64,000 nt of DNA from JAUWCL01 sp964599375 (GTDB lineage Bacteria; Krumholzibacteriota; Krumholzibacteriia; Krumholzibacteriales; Krumholzibacteriaceae), in NCBI GenBank assembly GCA_964599375.1, contig CAZREW010000014.1:1-64000 (forward strand). The letters are read 5' to 3'. A program made the translations under genes and the position numbers. Each line of letters begins with the position of its first letter. The first letter of the stretch is position 1. Below the pieces are notes generated by a model. That model searched no databases and was not told the DNA's origin. It saw only the letters and a list, made by a program, of their open reading frames with translations. Below, one piece after another: positions 34,256-42,284 of this stretch.

Positions 34256-35567
34256 TTGCCTTCCCCCTTCCGGCGGATCCGGGGATGAAAAGCCTGACGA
34301 CCGCTCCCCCTCCGGGTCGCGCATCGATCTTGATCCTTCCCTCTCCGCACGAGTATATATCGAGTCTCTCGGCGACGTTTCGCAGGCCAACGCCCTTCGG
34401 AAAGAGCGAGGCCGCATCGAGCGGTCCCGTCTCGGGACCATCGTTCTCTATCGTTATCTCGGTGCCTCCCCTGACCTCCGCGGAGCTTATGCGGACGGTC
34501 CCGCCCTGCGTCCTGCAGGCTATGCCGTGCTTGACCGCGTTCTCGACGAGCGGCTGGAGAAGAAGCGACGGCACCTGGACGCCGAGTGTCCTCTCGTCGA
34601 GCTCCTTGACGACCCTGAACCTGTCGTCCCCGAAACGTACGCTCTCTATCGAGAGGTAATCGTCGAGGAAATCGATCTCGCTCGCGAGTGTGTGGGTATC
34701 CCCCGTATCGTCGAGGGACTTCCTGAATATCGACGAAAGCCTTCTGGTCATCTCCCTTGCACGCTCCGAGTCGGTCCTGATAAGAGACGTTATCGAATTG
34801 AGCGTGTTGAACAGGAAGTGCGGGTTTATCTGGCTCCGCAGCGTAGTCAGTCTTGCGTGCACGAGCTGCTTCTCCTCCTCGCGGTATATCAGCTCGTTTC
34901 GCGCGTTGGAGGCAAGCTTCAGCGCCAGCCCGACGGTGTAGACGAGCACGGCCAGGTCTATCGTTATGAAGAGCCAGTCCCTCGTCGGATATCCGTATAT
35001 CAGCCCCGCCATGCCGTACCTCTCGAGAAGCGCGTAGCGCAGGAGCGCGAACCCGATGCACAGCACGACCGGGATGAAGTTCCTGTCGATAGAGACGTGG
35101 AAGAGCCGCTCGAAGAAATTGTAGACGGCGAGGAAGGGATTGAGCGAATAGCTCCATACCTCGCCCCCCCTGCCGAGCCTCGAGTAGGTGAATCCCGAGA
35201 CAAGGCCGGCCGCCGTGTAGAGCGGCAGGGATACCGTCTCCCCGATCAGGAAGCATGTCATCCCTATGGCGAATCCCGTCCCCGCTCCTACCCATGTACC
35301 TCCTATGAGCCCGGCGAAGACCGCCCCCTCCAGAGACAGGTCCATCGCCGCCTGCGCCGACATCTTCCTTATAAGGACGCCGATAGAGAAGATCACCGCG
35401 AGCAGCACGGTCAGCTTTACCTTCTCCACTGCGGGAACGGACACCTTTACCAGTATCTCCCCGGTGAAGCGGAACCCCAGCACGAGGCTCGTTATCCCCG
35501 CCATGACGGCAAGCCTGAGCAGAAGGTTTATAAGGGCGAGCTGGTCCTGTGTGAAAGCAAGCGGCAT
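34230..35567 (-). CDS. LytS-type sensor histidine kinase (5TM-5TMR_LYT)
   Basis: A 445-residue membrane kinase. The N-terminal ~215 residues hold six or more hydrophobic segments, with the 5TM-Lyt signature ('GAVFAGLIGGTWVGAGTGF ... FLIGETVSLPLYTAAGL' in parts). The phospho-acceptor His250 is in 'INPHFLFNTLNSI', and the ATPase domain has 'QPLVENAVKHGI' (N box) and 'GVGLRNVAERL' (G box). Such kinases sense envelope or metabolite signals. It overlaps the LytTR regulator gene and follows the redoxin-like gene by 24 bp. Confidence 0.94.
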   Translation of the reverse strand: MPLAFTQDQLALINLLLRLAVMAGITSLVLGFRFTGEILVKVSVPAVEKVKLTVLLAVIFSIGVLIRKMSAQAAMDLSLEGAVFAGLIGGTWVGAGTGFAIGMTCFLIGETVSLPLYTAAGLVSGFTYSRLGRGGEVWSYSLNPFLAVYNFFERLFHVSIDRNFIPVVLCIGFALLRYALLERYGMAGLIYGYPTRDWLFITIDLAVLVYTVGLALKLASNARNELIYREEEKQLVHARLTTLRSQINPHFLFNTLNSITSLIRTDSERAREMTRRLSSIFRKSLDDTGDTHTLASEIDFLDDYLSIESVRFGDDRFRVVKELDERTLGVQVPSLLLQPLVENAVKHGIACRTQGGTVRISSAEVRGGTEITIENDGPETGPLDAASLFPKGVGLRNVAERLDIYSCGEGRIKIDARPGGGAVVRLFIPGSAGRGKAIAGTCTDR

Positions 35568-35591
35568 CCGTGTCTCCAGACCGCGGCGCCG

Positions 35592-36173
35592 TCACATGCG
35601 CCGTCGGTACATCGCCAGTATCATATCCTCGTACTTGTCGGCCCGGAAGAGGCCCGCGAATGTAGTCAGCAGGTAGTCATCCCTCGTTACGATGTGCGAT
35701 GTCGGCAGCTTCCTCGGACGGCCGAACCTGCCAGGGTCCCCTCCAGGCAGGAGCACCTCGAACTTCACATCGTTCGTCTTTATGAAGGAGTTCACCCGCG
35801 CGGAGTCTTTCAGGTCCGTGAGCACGCCTATGACGGTCACGTTAAGGTGGAACTTGCGCTGGACCTCGTTCATTATCGGCACCAGCTTCCGCGAATCCTC
35901 GTTCCAGGTGGCCATGTAGTTGACCACGAGTATCTTTCGGCCATAATCGGAGATCTTCTTCTCTCTGCCGTCGAGCGTCCTGAATGTGACGTCGGCGACG
36001 CTTCCCTTGTATGTGTCCCCGGCGGTCGAATCCGTTGCCGCCGCGGTCCCGGTCTCCCCCGCGCCTGCGGCCTTCCCGGCATCGCCTCCCTCTTTGCCGC
36101 CGGAACATGAAAGAGCGAGGAGGACCAGCGCCGCGGCCGCTGTACCTGTGAACCTTTTCCCGTACAGCCTCAT
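35592..36173 (-). CDS. TlpA/AhpC-like redoxin lipoprotein lacking the CxxC cysteines
   Basis: A 193-residue lipoprotein with lipobox 'LALSC' (Cys23), an Ala/Gly/Thr linker (~25-55), then a thioredoxin-like fold with 'FRTLDGREKKISDYGRKILVVNYMATW'. Where TlpA has 'WCxPC' this protein has 'W-N-E-D-S-R' (from Trp90), so no redox cysteine pair remains. 'PTSHIVTRDD' keeps the usual cis-Pro loop. A structural or binding role rather than thiol exchange is inferred. The ATG overlaps the upstream acyl-CoA dehydrogenase stop (TGATG), so translation is coupled. The longer frame to 36410 is a shadow. Confidence 0.82.
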   Translation of the reverse strand: MRLYGKRFTGTAAAALVLLALSCSGGKEGGDAGKAAGAGETGTAAATDSTAGDTYKGSVADVTFRTLDGREKKISDYGRKILVVNYMATWNEDSRKLVPIMNEVQRKFHLNVTVIGVLTDLKDSARVNSFIKTNDVKFEVLLPGGDPGRFGRPRKLPTSHIVTRDDYLLTTFAGLFRADKYEDMILAMYRRRM

Positions 36174-37324
36174 CAGCGCTCCTTGATAAGCTGGCCCGCG
36201 ATCGTGTTCTTCTGGATCTCCTTGGTGCCCTCGTAGATCTCGGCTATCTTCGCGTCGCGGTAGTAACGCTCCACCTCGTACTCGGTCATGTATCCGTACC
36301 CGCCTAGGATCTGTATCGCCTCGTCGGCGACCATCACGGCCGTCTTCGCGGCGACGTACTTCGCCATCGAGGTCAACTTCGGGTCGATCCTTCCCTTGTC
36401 GAAGTTCCACGCCGCCTTGTAGGTCAGCAGCCTGGCGTACTCGATCGCGGTCGCCATGTCGGCGAGCTTGTGCTGGGTGACCTGGAACTTCGCCAGCGGC
36501 CTGCCGAACTGCTCGCGCTCGAGCGCGTAGTCGATCGCCCTGTCAAACGCCCCCTGCGCGATACCGAGCGCGGTCGCGGCTATCTCAATGCGGCTCTCGT
36601 CGAAGAACTCGAGGACCTGGTAGAAACCCTTGCCCTCCTTGCCGATGATGCTGCTCTCCGGGACGCGGACGTTGTCGAAGATCACCTCTGCAGTAGAGGT
36701 CATCTTGATCCCCATCTTGGCGCCAACGTCCTCTGTCGAGAGCCCTTCGGAATCCTTAGGCACAAGGATCGTCGTCATCCCCCTGTACGAGGGCTCGGCC
36801 TTGTCGTCTGTCTGGCAGAGCACGATGTAGAAATCTGCGATCTGCCCGTTAGTGATGAACATCTTATTGCCGTTTATCACCCACGATCCGCCTTCCTTCA
36901 CGGCTCTCGTGTCCATGCGCGTTATGTCGCTCCCGTGGTTCGCCTCGGTAAAAGCGCCGGCCGATATCATCTCTCCCTTCGCCACGGCGGCGAGATACTT
37001 CTTTCTCTGCTCATCCGTACCGTTGCGCATGATAATCTCGGAGGCGAAATCGGAGAGGGCCAGGGCCGTCCCGAGACCCGAATCGCGCCTGCAGAACGCC
37101 TCGACCACGAGTACGTTCTCAATTACACCGAGTCCCGATCCGCCCGCGTCGTCCGGGAAATGGAGCCCGATGAACCCGAGCTCGCTTGCCTTCTTCCAGA
37201 GCTCCCTCGGGAAGGAATGCTCCTCCTCGTGCCTGAGCGCCAGTTCCCTTGTGAATTCACCTTTTGCAAAGCTGCTTGCCGCTTCCTGGATGTCCTTCTG
37301 TTCGGTGGTGAGCTCGAAATCCAT
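36173..37324 (-). CDS. Acyl-CoA dehydrogenase
   Basis: An FAD enzyme introducing a 2,3 double bond into acyl-CoA in fatty-acid or branched-chain breakdown. The 383 residues are typical: 'LTTEQKDIQEAASSFA' at the start, substrate and FAD segments 'GAFTEANHGSDI' and 'GNKMFITNG', 'QFGRPLAKFQ', 'QILGGYGYM', and catalytic Glu in 'YEGTKEIQKNTIA'. The start is ATG 37324 with GGGAGGAGAAG immediately upstream. It is the first gene of a long same-strand series. No electron-transfer flavoprotein genes are in the window. Confidence 0.95.
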   Translation of the reverse strand: MDFELTTEQKDIQEAASSFAKGEFTRELALRHEEEHSFPRELWKKASELGFIGLHFPDDAGGSGLGVIENVLVVEAFCRRDSGLGTALALSDFASEIIMRNGTDEQRKKYLAAVAKGEMISAGAFTEANHGSDITRMDTRAVKEGGSWVINGNKMFITNGQIADFYIVLCQTDDKAEPSYRGMTTILVPKDSEGLSTEDVGAKMGIKMTSTAEVIFDNVRVPESSIIGKEGKGFYQVLEFFDESRIEIAATALGIAQGAFDRAIDYALEREQFGRPLAKFQVTQHKLADMATAIEYARLLTYKAAWNFDKGRIDPKLTSMAKYVAAKTAVMVADEAIQILGGYGYMTEYEVERYYRDAKIAEIYEGTKEIQKNTIAGQLIKER

Positions 37325-37466
37325 CTTCTCCTCCCGGCGGCCGTGTCGAACGGCTTGAAAAATAACCCGATATGATATCTTAACCCTTGAAATTGCTGTA
37401 AGTTCCGAGAGTCTACCAGATGCCATGCGGGTAAATCAACAGATAGTTAGAACCCGCTCCGGGGTA

Positions 37467-37481
37467 TGGAACGGTTTTTGC
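37467..37481 (+). promoter_or_regulatory. Sigma-54 (-24/-12) promoter for the TPR-DUF4388 gene
   Basis: TGGAACG-GTTT-TTGC (37467-37481) fits TGGCACR-N4-TTGC with the required GG-N10-GC spacing. Transcription would start near 37493, just before the SD (GGAG) and ATG 37507. An enhancer-binding activator would be needed. Confidence 0.7.
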
Positions 37482-37506
37482 GAAATACTTACCCGGAGTG
37501 TGATAA

Positions 37507-38820
37507 ATGAGAGTCTTTGTTGTGATTTCGGCCGTTTTTCTGGTGGCGGGCCTGCTCGCCCCGCCTCTGCATGCCCAGTCCTTGTCCAGGATAGAGGCCG
37601 AACGCCTCTTCGTCGAGGCCCAGAAATCCCTCGCGCGCGGAGACGACGTGAAGGCCGAGGACTACCTGATGAAGGCACTCAAGTACGACGACTCGTTCAC
37701 CTCGGCGGTCTGGCAGCTCTCGCAGATATACGAGAAGCGCGGCCAGCTCGAGTACTCCCGCGAGCTACTGCTGAGGGGGCTCCAGCAGGAGCCGGACGCG
37801 ACCTGGGCGAGAGACAAGCTGGCCCGGATGGAAAAGACTCTTACAGGCAAGCTCCTCGCCGAGGCCGAGAGCCTGATGAGCAGCGGGAAATACGACCTCG
37901 CGATCCCGAAGCTCTCGCTCTACCTCGGAATAAAGCCGTACGATCCCGTTCCGCTCGTGCAGATAGCCAGATGCCACCTCGCCATGAACAACCTCGAATC
38001 CGCCAAGGAGTACCTCGTGCAGGCGGCAGAGCGCGATCCGTCGAACACGGATGTTAAAGCGCTTCTCGACGAGGTCGAGAGGCGTTTCGACAGGGCCGAG
38101 GTCGAGAAGGCGCTGGGCAGGGCGCGCACAGTCCTCGCCACATACACATATGAAACGAAGGGCCAGGCGGAGAAGGCGCTCAGCGACGTCCTTGCTCTCG
38201 ATCCTGAGAACGCCTGGGCAAGAGAGCAGCTAAGGGAGATAGCTCTGCTCGAGGAGGAACGCAAAGTCGCGCCGGCGCAGGAGACCGTGGCCAGGAGCGT
38301 CGGGATGGGCGTCGAGAAAGGCGTCGAGGCGATAAAGACTCTCGAGGAGCCTACCTCTCGCGTCATATCGGTGCTCAGGTCGAACATACTTATCATCCTT
38401 ATGGTCGTCATCGCCGCTCTACTGGGGCTGAACCTCAGGCGCAGGGCGACGTCCCGCAGTTTCCCGCTGCAGGGAAGCCTCTCGCTCATACCGATACTTG
38501 ATATCGTCTCCCTGCTCAACAGCAACCTCAAGTCGGGGATGCTCCAGATCGTCTCGCAGGCCGGACGAGGGGAGGTCTTCTTCGAGAAGGGCGAGATAGT
38601 GCACGCCCGGATGAAGAGCTGGGACGGCAAGTCGGCGTTCCACAAGATCATGGCCCTTCGAAGCGGCCGCTACACCTTCAACAACCATCTTCCGAACGTG
38701 CGCCACACGATCAGCGAACCCCTGAGCCTCCTTCTACTCTCGATGAGGTCGCAGGACCAGGAGAAGAAGAAGACTCCTTCCAGGATAGCGGCAAGGCAGA
38801 AGGAAGAGATCTTCAACTGA
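37507..38820 (+). CDS. TPR protein with internal membrane span and C-terminal DUF4388 (PATAN-type) domain
   Basis: A 437-residue protein: signal peptide (~1-23, 'LHAQ'), about five TPR-like hairpins (~28-240), a Gly/Glu linker, one transmembrane segment (~293-312, 'NILIILMVVIAALLGLNL'), then a cytoplasmic DUF4388 domain (~320-420: 'FPLQGSLSLIPILDIVSLLNSN ... GEVFFEKGEIVHARM' in parts). DUF4388 occurs in regulators of gliding, polarity and exopolysaccharide in delta-type bacteria. The layout suggests a link from a periplasmic TPR sensor to a cytoplasmic response. GGAG is 8 nt before ATG. It is divergent from acyl-CoA dehydrogenase and sits behind a sigma-54-type promoter. Confidence 0.85.
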   Translation: MRVFVVISAVFLVAGLLAPPLHAQSLSRIEAERLFVEAQKSLARGDDVKAEDYLMKALKYDDSFTSAVWQLSQIYEKRGQLEYSRELLLRGLQQEPDATWARDKLARMEKTLTGKLLAEAESLMSSGKYDLAIPKLSLYLGIKPYDPVPLVQIARCHLAMNNLESAKEYLVQAAERDPSNTDVKALLDEVERRFDRAEVEKALGRARTVLATYTYETKGQAEKALSDVLALDPENAWAREQLREIALLEEERKVAPAQETVARSVGMGVEKGVEAIKTLEEPTSRVISVLRSNILIILMVVIAALLGLNLRRRATSRSFPLQGSLSLIPILDIVSLLNSNLKSGMLQIVSQAGRGEVFFEKGEIVHARMKSWDGKSAFHKIMALRSGRYTFNNHLPNVRHTISEPLSLLLLSMRSQDQEKKKTPSRIAARQKEEIFN

Positions 38821-38908
38821 CCATCGCCGCGTCCGGGACGTATCTGCGGCCTTCGCCATCCATATATACCTGTAATATCGACTGGATCTCCGGCGCGTTG
38901 GCCGGCTG

Positions 38909-40378
38909 TCAGATGTCGAGTATCTCGGATTCGGGCACGCACTCTCCCGCAACGCGGCTGTAACGGGTCTCCCACCTTAGTGACGGGATCATCTGCTCCC
39001 CGCTCCTGCGGCATGTCTCGATGAACTTCTCGTGCACGTTCTTCATTATACCCTCTATGTCATCGATGCATTTGCCGACTATGAAGTGGACCCACGATGA
39101 GCCGTCCTCTCCCCTTGAGACGATATGCTCCTCTGTCAGGATCGAGCACATGACCCTCTCGAGTGTGCCTGTCACCGCCGGATTATCGTTCGGGGCCCCG
39201 ACCATCCTCATGTCGATCAGGCAGAATTCGCTTCCGGTGAAATCAGCCCGCTCTATCATCATGTGAAGCGGGCTGACGAGGTCCTTTTCCCTGTCGAAGG
39301 CGGGCTCGAGCGGCAGCCTGATGCTTATCGTGTTCCCCGAGCTGATCTCGAGCTCGGCGTCGAGTGCGTCGGCCAGCCTGCCTAGGACCAGCCCCCTGTG
39401 GGCCTCGTGGAAAGAGAGATAGTCCCTCAGGCCCTCCCTTACCGATCTGATCCATCCGCTTGTCCGCGGCCTGAGATATATCTTGAGGCTCCTCTCCAGG
39501 CCGCCGTGATAGCAGAGTTCTTCCTTGACGGCCGAGCTGCACTCGATGAACGGCGCCTCGCCGAGCCAGGTATTGTAGGCTTCGATCGCCGTTACGATAA
39601 AATCCTTGAGGCTTCCACGCCCGGTGAACACCGTCATCTCGGGCATGCCTATCTTGAAGCCGCGCAGCTTGCCTTCGTTCTGGAGCTTCTCGAACACGGG
39701 CCTGAGGTCATGCCTTGCCCTCGTGAGCACCCGGCAGACCTTTGTCTCCTCCGACTCGATCATGAATATCTTCTGGAGCTCATCGAGGTTGGTGATGAGC
39801 TTCTCGATGTTTCTCCAGCCTATGTCGAGGAGCTTTTCCCTGTCCTCTCCTTTGAGCGGCTGCTCGCTGAGTATCTTTACCGCGTTGCGGATCGCGGTCA
39901 GTGGTGTCCTCATCCTGTGCGAGAGCGACGTGGCGAACCGCGACCGCAGCTCGTCGAGCTTTTTCCAGCGCGAGAAATCGTGGATGAGAACGTAGAAGGC
40001 CGCCACTTCGCCGGGTATGCCTATCGACCTCACCTCGAGACCGAGAAGCTTGCGGGTCTCGTGGTCGGGGAGCGTGACGTCCACATATGTCACGGCCGAT
40101 CCGTTCGACTTGCATTTCTCGAAGAGGCTGTCGGGACAGCTTCTCTCTATGATCCCGGCGATCTCCACGTCCGTCGAGGCGTAGAGTATCCCGCGGGCAC
40201 ACCTGTTCGCGAACACCGGAGTGCGGGTGCGGTCGAGTATCACCACGCCCTGCTCAACGGGCTCGAGCAGGCTCTCCAGCACTGAAGGACCGGGTACGCT
40301 CAAGCTACCCGCTTTACAGCGCGGATCTGCCGCCCTTGCGTCGGTCTCAGGTATCGTTTCGGCAGGATGCGTCGCCAT
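38909..40378 (-). CDS. PAS/HisKA sensor protein with degenerate ATPase domain
   Basis: A 489-residue cytoplasmic protein. A PAS-like domain (~30-150: 'LLEPVEQGVVILDRTRTPVFANRC') is followed by a HisKA dimerisation domain with 'SLSHRMRTPLTAIRNAVKIL' (His ~160). The following ~150 residues occupy the place of the HATPase domain but lack a clear N box and any DxGxG. Only the last strands ('GLVLGRLADAL...ISIRLPLEP') resemble it. About 110 further residues match nothing I recognise. It may not autophosphorylate. ATG 40378 has GAGGAA 7 nt upstream, and the gene sits directly behind a sigma-54-type promoter. Confidence 0.78.
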   Translation of the reverse strand: MATHPAETIPETDARAADPRCKAGSLSVPGPSVLESLLEPVEQGVVILDRTRTPVFANRCARGILYASTDVEIAGIIERSCPDSLFEKCKSNGSAVTYVDVTLPDHETRKLLGLEVRSIGIPGEVAAFYVLIHDFSRWKKLDELRSRFATSLSHRMRTPLTAIRNAVKILSEQPLKGEDREKLLDIGWRNIEKLITNLDELQKIFMIESEETKVCRVLTRARHDLRPVFEKLQNEGKLRGFKIGMPEMTVFTGRGSLKDFIVTAIEAYNTWLGEAPFIECSSAVKEELCYHGGLERSLKIYLRPRTSGWIRSVREGLRDYLSFHEAHRGLVLGRLADALDAELEISSGNTISIRLPLEPAFDREKDLVSPLHMMIERADFTGSEFCLIDMRMVGAPNDNPAVTGTLERVMCSILTEEHIVSRGEDGSSWVHFIVGKCIDDIEGIMKNVHEKFIETCRRSGEQMIPSLRWETRYSRVAGECVPESEILDI

Positions 40379-40426
40379 CGGTGTATTCCTCGCAGCCAGA
40401 GTCTGTCTTGACGAACATCGTGCAAC

Positions 40427-40442
40427 GCAAGGTACGTGCCTT
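40427..40442 (-). promoter_or_regulatory. Strong sigma-54 (-24/-12) promoter for the HisKA sensor gene
   Basis: On the minus strand, AGGCACG-TACC-TTGC matches TGGCACG-N4-TTGC at all but the first base, with GG-N10-GC spacing (GG 40440-40439, GC 40428-40427). The start near 40415 gives a ~37-nt leader. Confidence 0.78.
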
Positions 40443-40527
40443 GTACGGGGGGCAATGTCGCGGAAAGGCTGCGGACTTTGCTCCACAACGGGGAACGATC
40501 GGGACATGGCGATTTCGCAGAATGCAT

Positions 40528-41403
40528 TCAGCGTGTTGTGTTTTCAGGTGGCTGGCCGATCGGCGGCTCTTCCCCCGGCTCGCCGCCGGGACCGGGGCTC
40601 TCGGGACCGGGCGCCTTCTTTCGCGCGGCCGGGAAACGCCAGGTGATGCCGACCTGGACCATCGAGTCCCAGATGCGCTCGAAGCTCTCGCCGGAATCTA
40701 TCCCGCCGCAGACCCTGACGTCGAGCCCTCCCTTCAGGCGCGTGCCGGCGCCGAGCAGGTAGACCTCCCTGAAATCGCCGTTCCTGAAATACTGGGCAAA
40801 TGCCGAGAAATCGATGGTCAGGGCGTTGAAGGGCCTGACCCCCAGAAGGAGACCGGCCAGGGCGTAATTGTCCGACCTGTATGCTTTCTCCTCGGCCTTC
40901 TTTCCGACCAGTGTGTAGGTCGCCGAGCAGCGAAACTCGAACGTCTCGGACAGCCGCCGCAGCTCGAGGCCGGCCCCGCCGTCGAGGCTCTCTCCGGCGT
41001 AGGGCCACAGGCTGGACGATCCGGCAGGTACGCGCATGTCACCTCTGAGGAAAAGGCCCGAGACCCGCATAGTGTCGCTGAGGATCCTGATCTCGGCGCT
41101 GATCATCAAATCGCCGAAACCGTGGTTGTAATAACCGGCACGGCGGATGATCGGATAGAGGATCTGTATCCTCACTCGGGTCCGCTCTCCGCTGCGGAAC
41201 CCCGCTCCGAATGAGAGGGCCGTCGAGTTATCAGGCTCCCCGTCGACGAACGACTGCGCGATGTCTATGACCGCGCGGGCGGTGTCGACCCTGGCGTAGT
41301 AGGCGGGCAGGTTGAGAAAAGGCCCGGTGGCCATCGCCGGTCCCGGGACCGTTGCTGTCGATACGGCTGTGAAGATGCAGAAGCTGAGAAACCCGGTCTT
41401 CAA
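40528..41403 (-). CDS. Outer-membrane beta-barrel-like protein (transporter/porin-like), unknown function
   Basis: A 291-residue exported protein. The signal peptide is 'LKTGFLSFCIFTAVSTATVPGPAMA' (cleavage ~26). About ten to twelve amphipathic strands follow ('ALSFGAGFRSGERTRVRIQILYPI', 'GFGDLMISAEIRI', 'TYTLVGKKAEE'), and a Pro/Gly-rich C-terminal tail of ~35 residues carries no sorting signature. The 'GFGDL' pattern is seen in transporter-type MetA-pathway or phenol-degradation-like barrels. The start is TTG 41403 with AAAGG 7 nt upstream. It lies 11 bp after the zinc-ribbon gene in a three-gene unit. Confidence 0.7.
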   Translation of the reverse strand: MKTGFLSFCIFTAVSTATVPGPAMATGPFLNLPAYYARVDTARAVIDIAQSFVDGEPDNSTALSFGAGFRSGERTRVRIQILYPIIRRAGYYNHGFGDLMISAEIRILSDTMRVSGLFLRGDMRVPAGSSSLWPYAGESLDGGAGLELRRLSETFEFRCSATYTLVGKKAEEKAYRSDNYALAGLLLGVRPFNALTIDFSAFAQYFRNGDFREVYLLGAGTRLKGGLDVRVCGGIDSGESFERIWDSMVQVGITWRFPAARKKAPGPESPGPGGEPGEEPPIGQPPENTTR

Positions 41404-41414
41404 GGTCAGGCCTT

Positions 41415-41834
41415 TCAGGTCACTCCCTCGAGAAGACGGATCTTGCCCTGGTTGACGAAGTTGACGATTATGGTCTTCCTGTTCCCCGGGAGCCTTTCCT
41501 TCGAGATGACCTTCCCGTAGTCGTTCCACGACCTGTGGTAGATCACGTCGTCGATCTCGTACTCGCCCGATTCCACATATTCCTTGGCCTGCTCCCTCTC
41601 AGCGGCGTCGATGTCCTCGGGGGCGAGCTCGGAAGGCTCGACGCTCTCCTCGACCGCGCCATAGCCATTCTCGTCCGTCATGTAGGGAAGGAACCCCTCG
41701 CACCCGGGGCATTTGAGCCATATGACGTCGTTGCTGTCTTCCCCTCCCTCGACGACTTCCATGTCGAAGTCTTTCTTGCAGACACTGCAATGCTGGTTGA
41801 TCGTCCGCTTCTTTGCGGCCTTGCCGGTAGCCAA
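41415..41834 (-). CDS. Zinc-ribbon protein with C-terminal SH3-like (UvrD-tail/DUF3553-like) segment
   Basis: A 139-residue protein. 'CSVCKKDFDMEV' and 'LKCPGCEGFLP' (~16-50) form a four-Cys zinc ribbon, followed by an acidic helix. The C-terminal ~45 residues, 'DVIYHRSWNDYGKVISKE ... IIVNFVNQGKIRLLEGV' in part, resemble the small beta-barrel at the end of UvrD-like proteins, which often contacts RNA polymerase or nucleic acid. A nucleic-acid-linked role is inference. It lies between a small zinc-finger gene and the barrel gene on one strand. Confidence 0.8.
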   Translation of the reverse strand: MATGKAAKKRTINQHCSVCKKDFDMEVVEGGEDSNDVIWLKCPGCEGFLPYMTDENGYGAVEESVEPSELAPEDIDAAEREQAKEYVESGEYEIDDVIYHRSWNDYGKVISKERLPGNRKTIIVNFVNQGKIRLLEGVT

Positions 41835-41868
41835 AGCTGTTTACCTCCACCTGAAGAGATGCTGAGGA

Positions 41869-42051
41869 TCAATCCTCGATTTTGCAGCAATCGTCCGCCT
41901 CGCGCGCGGCAAGATACCTCATCCCGCAGACCGGGCATACATGCTTGCCGTCCAGCCTCCCGTCCGCCTCGGCTTTAGCGAGCAACCTGTGGAACTTGAC
42001 GTAGTTCTTGCTCTTCTGAAGAATCGACCCTTCGTGTCCTTCCGGCTTCAT
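41869..42051 (-). CDS. Small zinc-finger protein, unknown
   Basis: A 60-residue basic protein. An N-terminal helix ('KSKNYVKFHRLLAKAEADGR') precedes 'VCPVCGMRYLAAREADDCCKIED', where CxxC and CC could bind zinc. ATG 42051 has a strong GGAGG 7 nt upstream, and a sigma-70-type promoter lies ~80 bp before it, which makes the gene real despite its size. It is the first of three genes reading toward the barrel protein. Confidence 0.8.
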   Translation of the reverse strand: MKPEGHEGSILQKSKNYVKFHRLLAKAEADGRLDGKHVCPVCGMRYLAAREADDCCKIED

Positions 42052-42137
42052 TACTGCTCCTCCCGTCCCTGGACATGAAAGACCCGCACCACACCATGCT
42101 GTGGCACTCGAGCCATATTTGCACTATATATGGTGCT

Positions 42138-42166
42138 TTTATATCACCATCCGGCACAGCCGTCAA
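42138..42166 (-). promoter_or_regulatory. Sigma-70 promoter for the small zinc-finger operon
   Basis: Minus-strand TTGACG (42161-42166), 17 bp, TATAAA (42138-42143). An inverted repeat ATGGTG/CACCAT (42130-42135 and 42145-42150) spans the -10 and could be an operator. Confidence 0.7.
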
Positions 42167-42284
42167 CCCTAATCCGCAATATTTTTCATGAACTCAGGCT
42201 GCGGAAGCAATATATCACGGATGCCCCGTTATTGCAAGGGGGGTGGGCGCCGCAGGGCCATTTGTCGGCCGGTGTGGCCATGGC

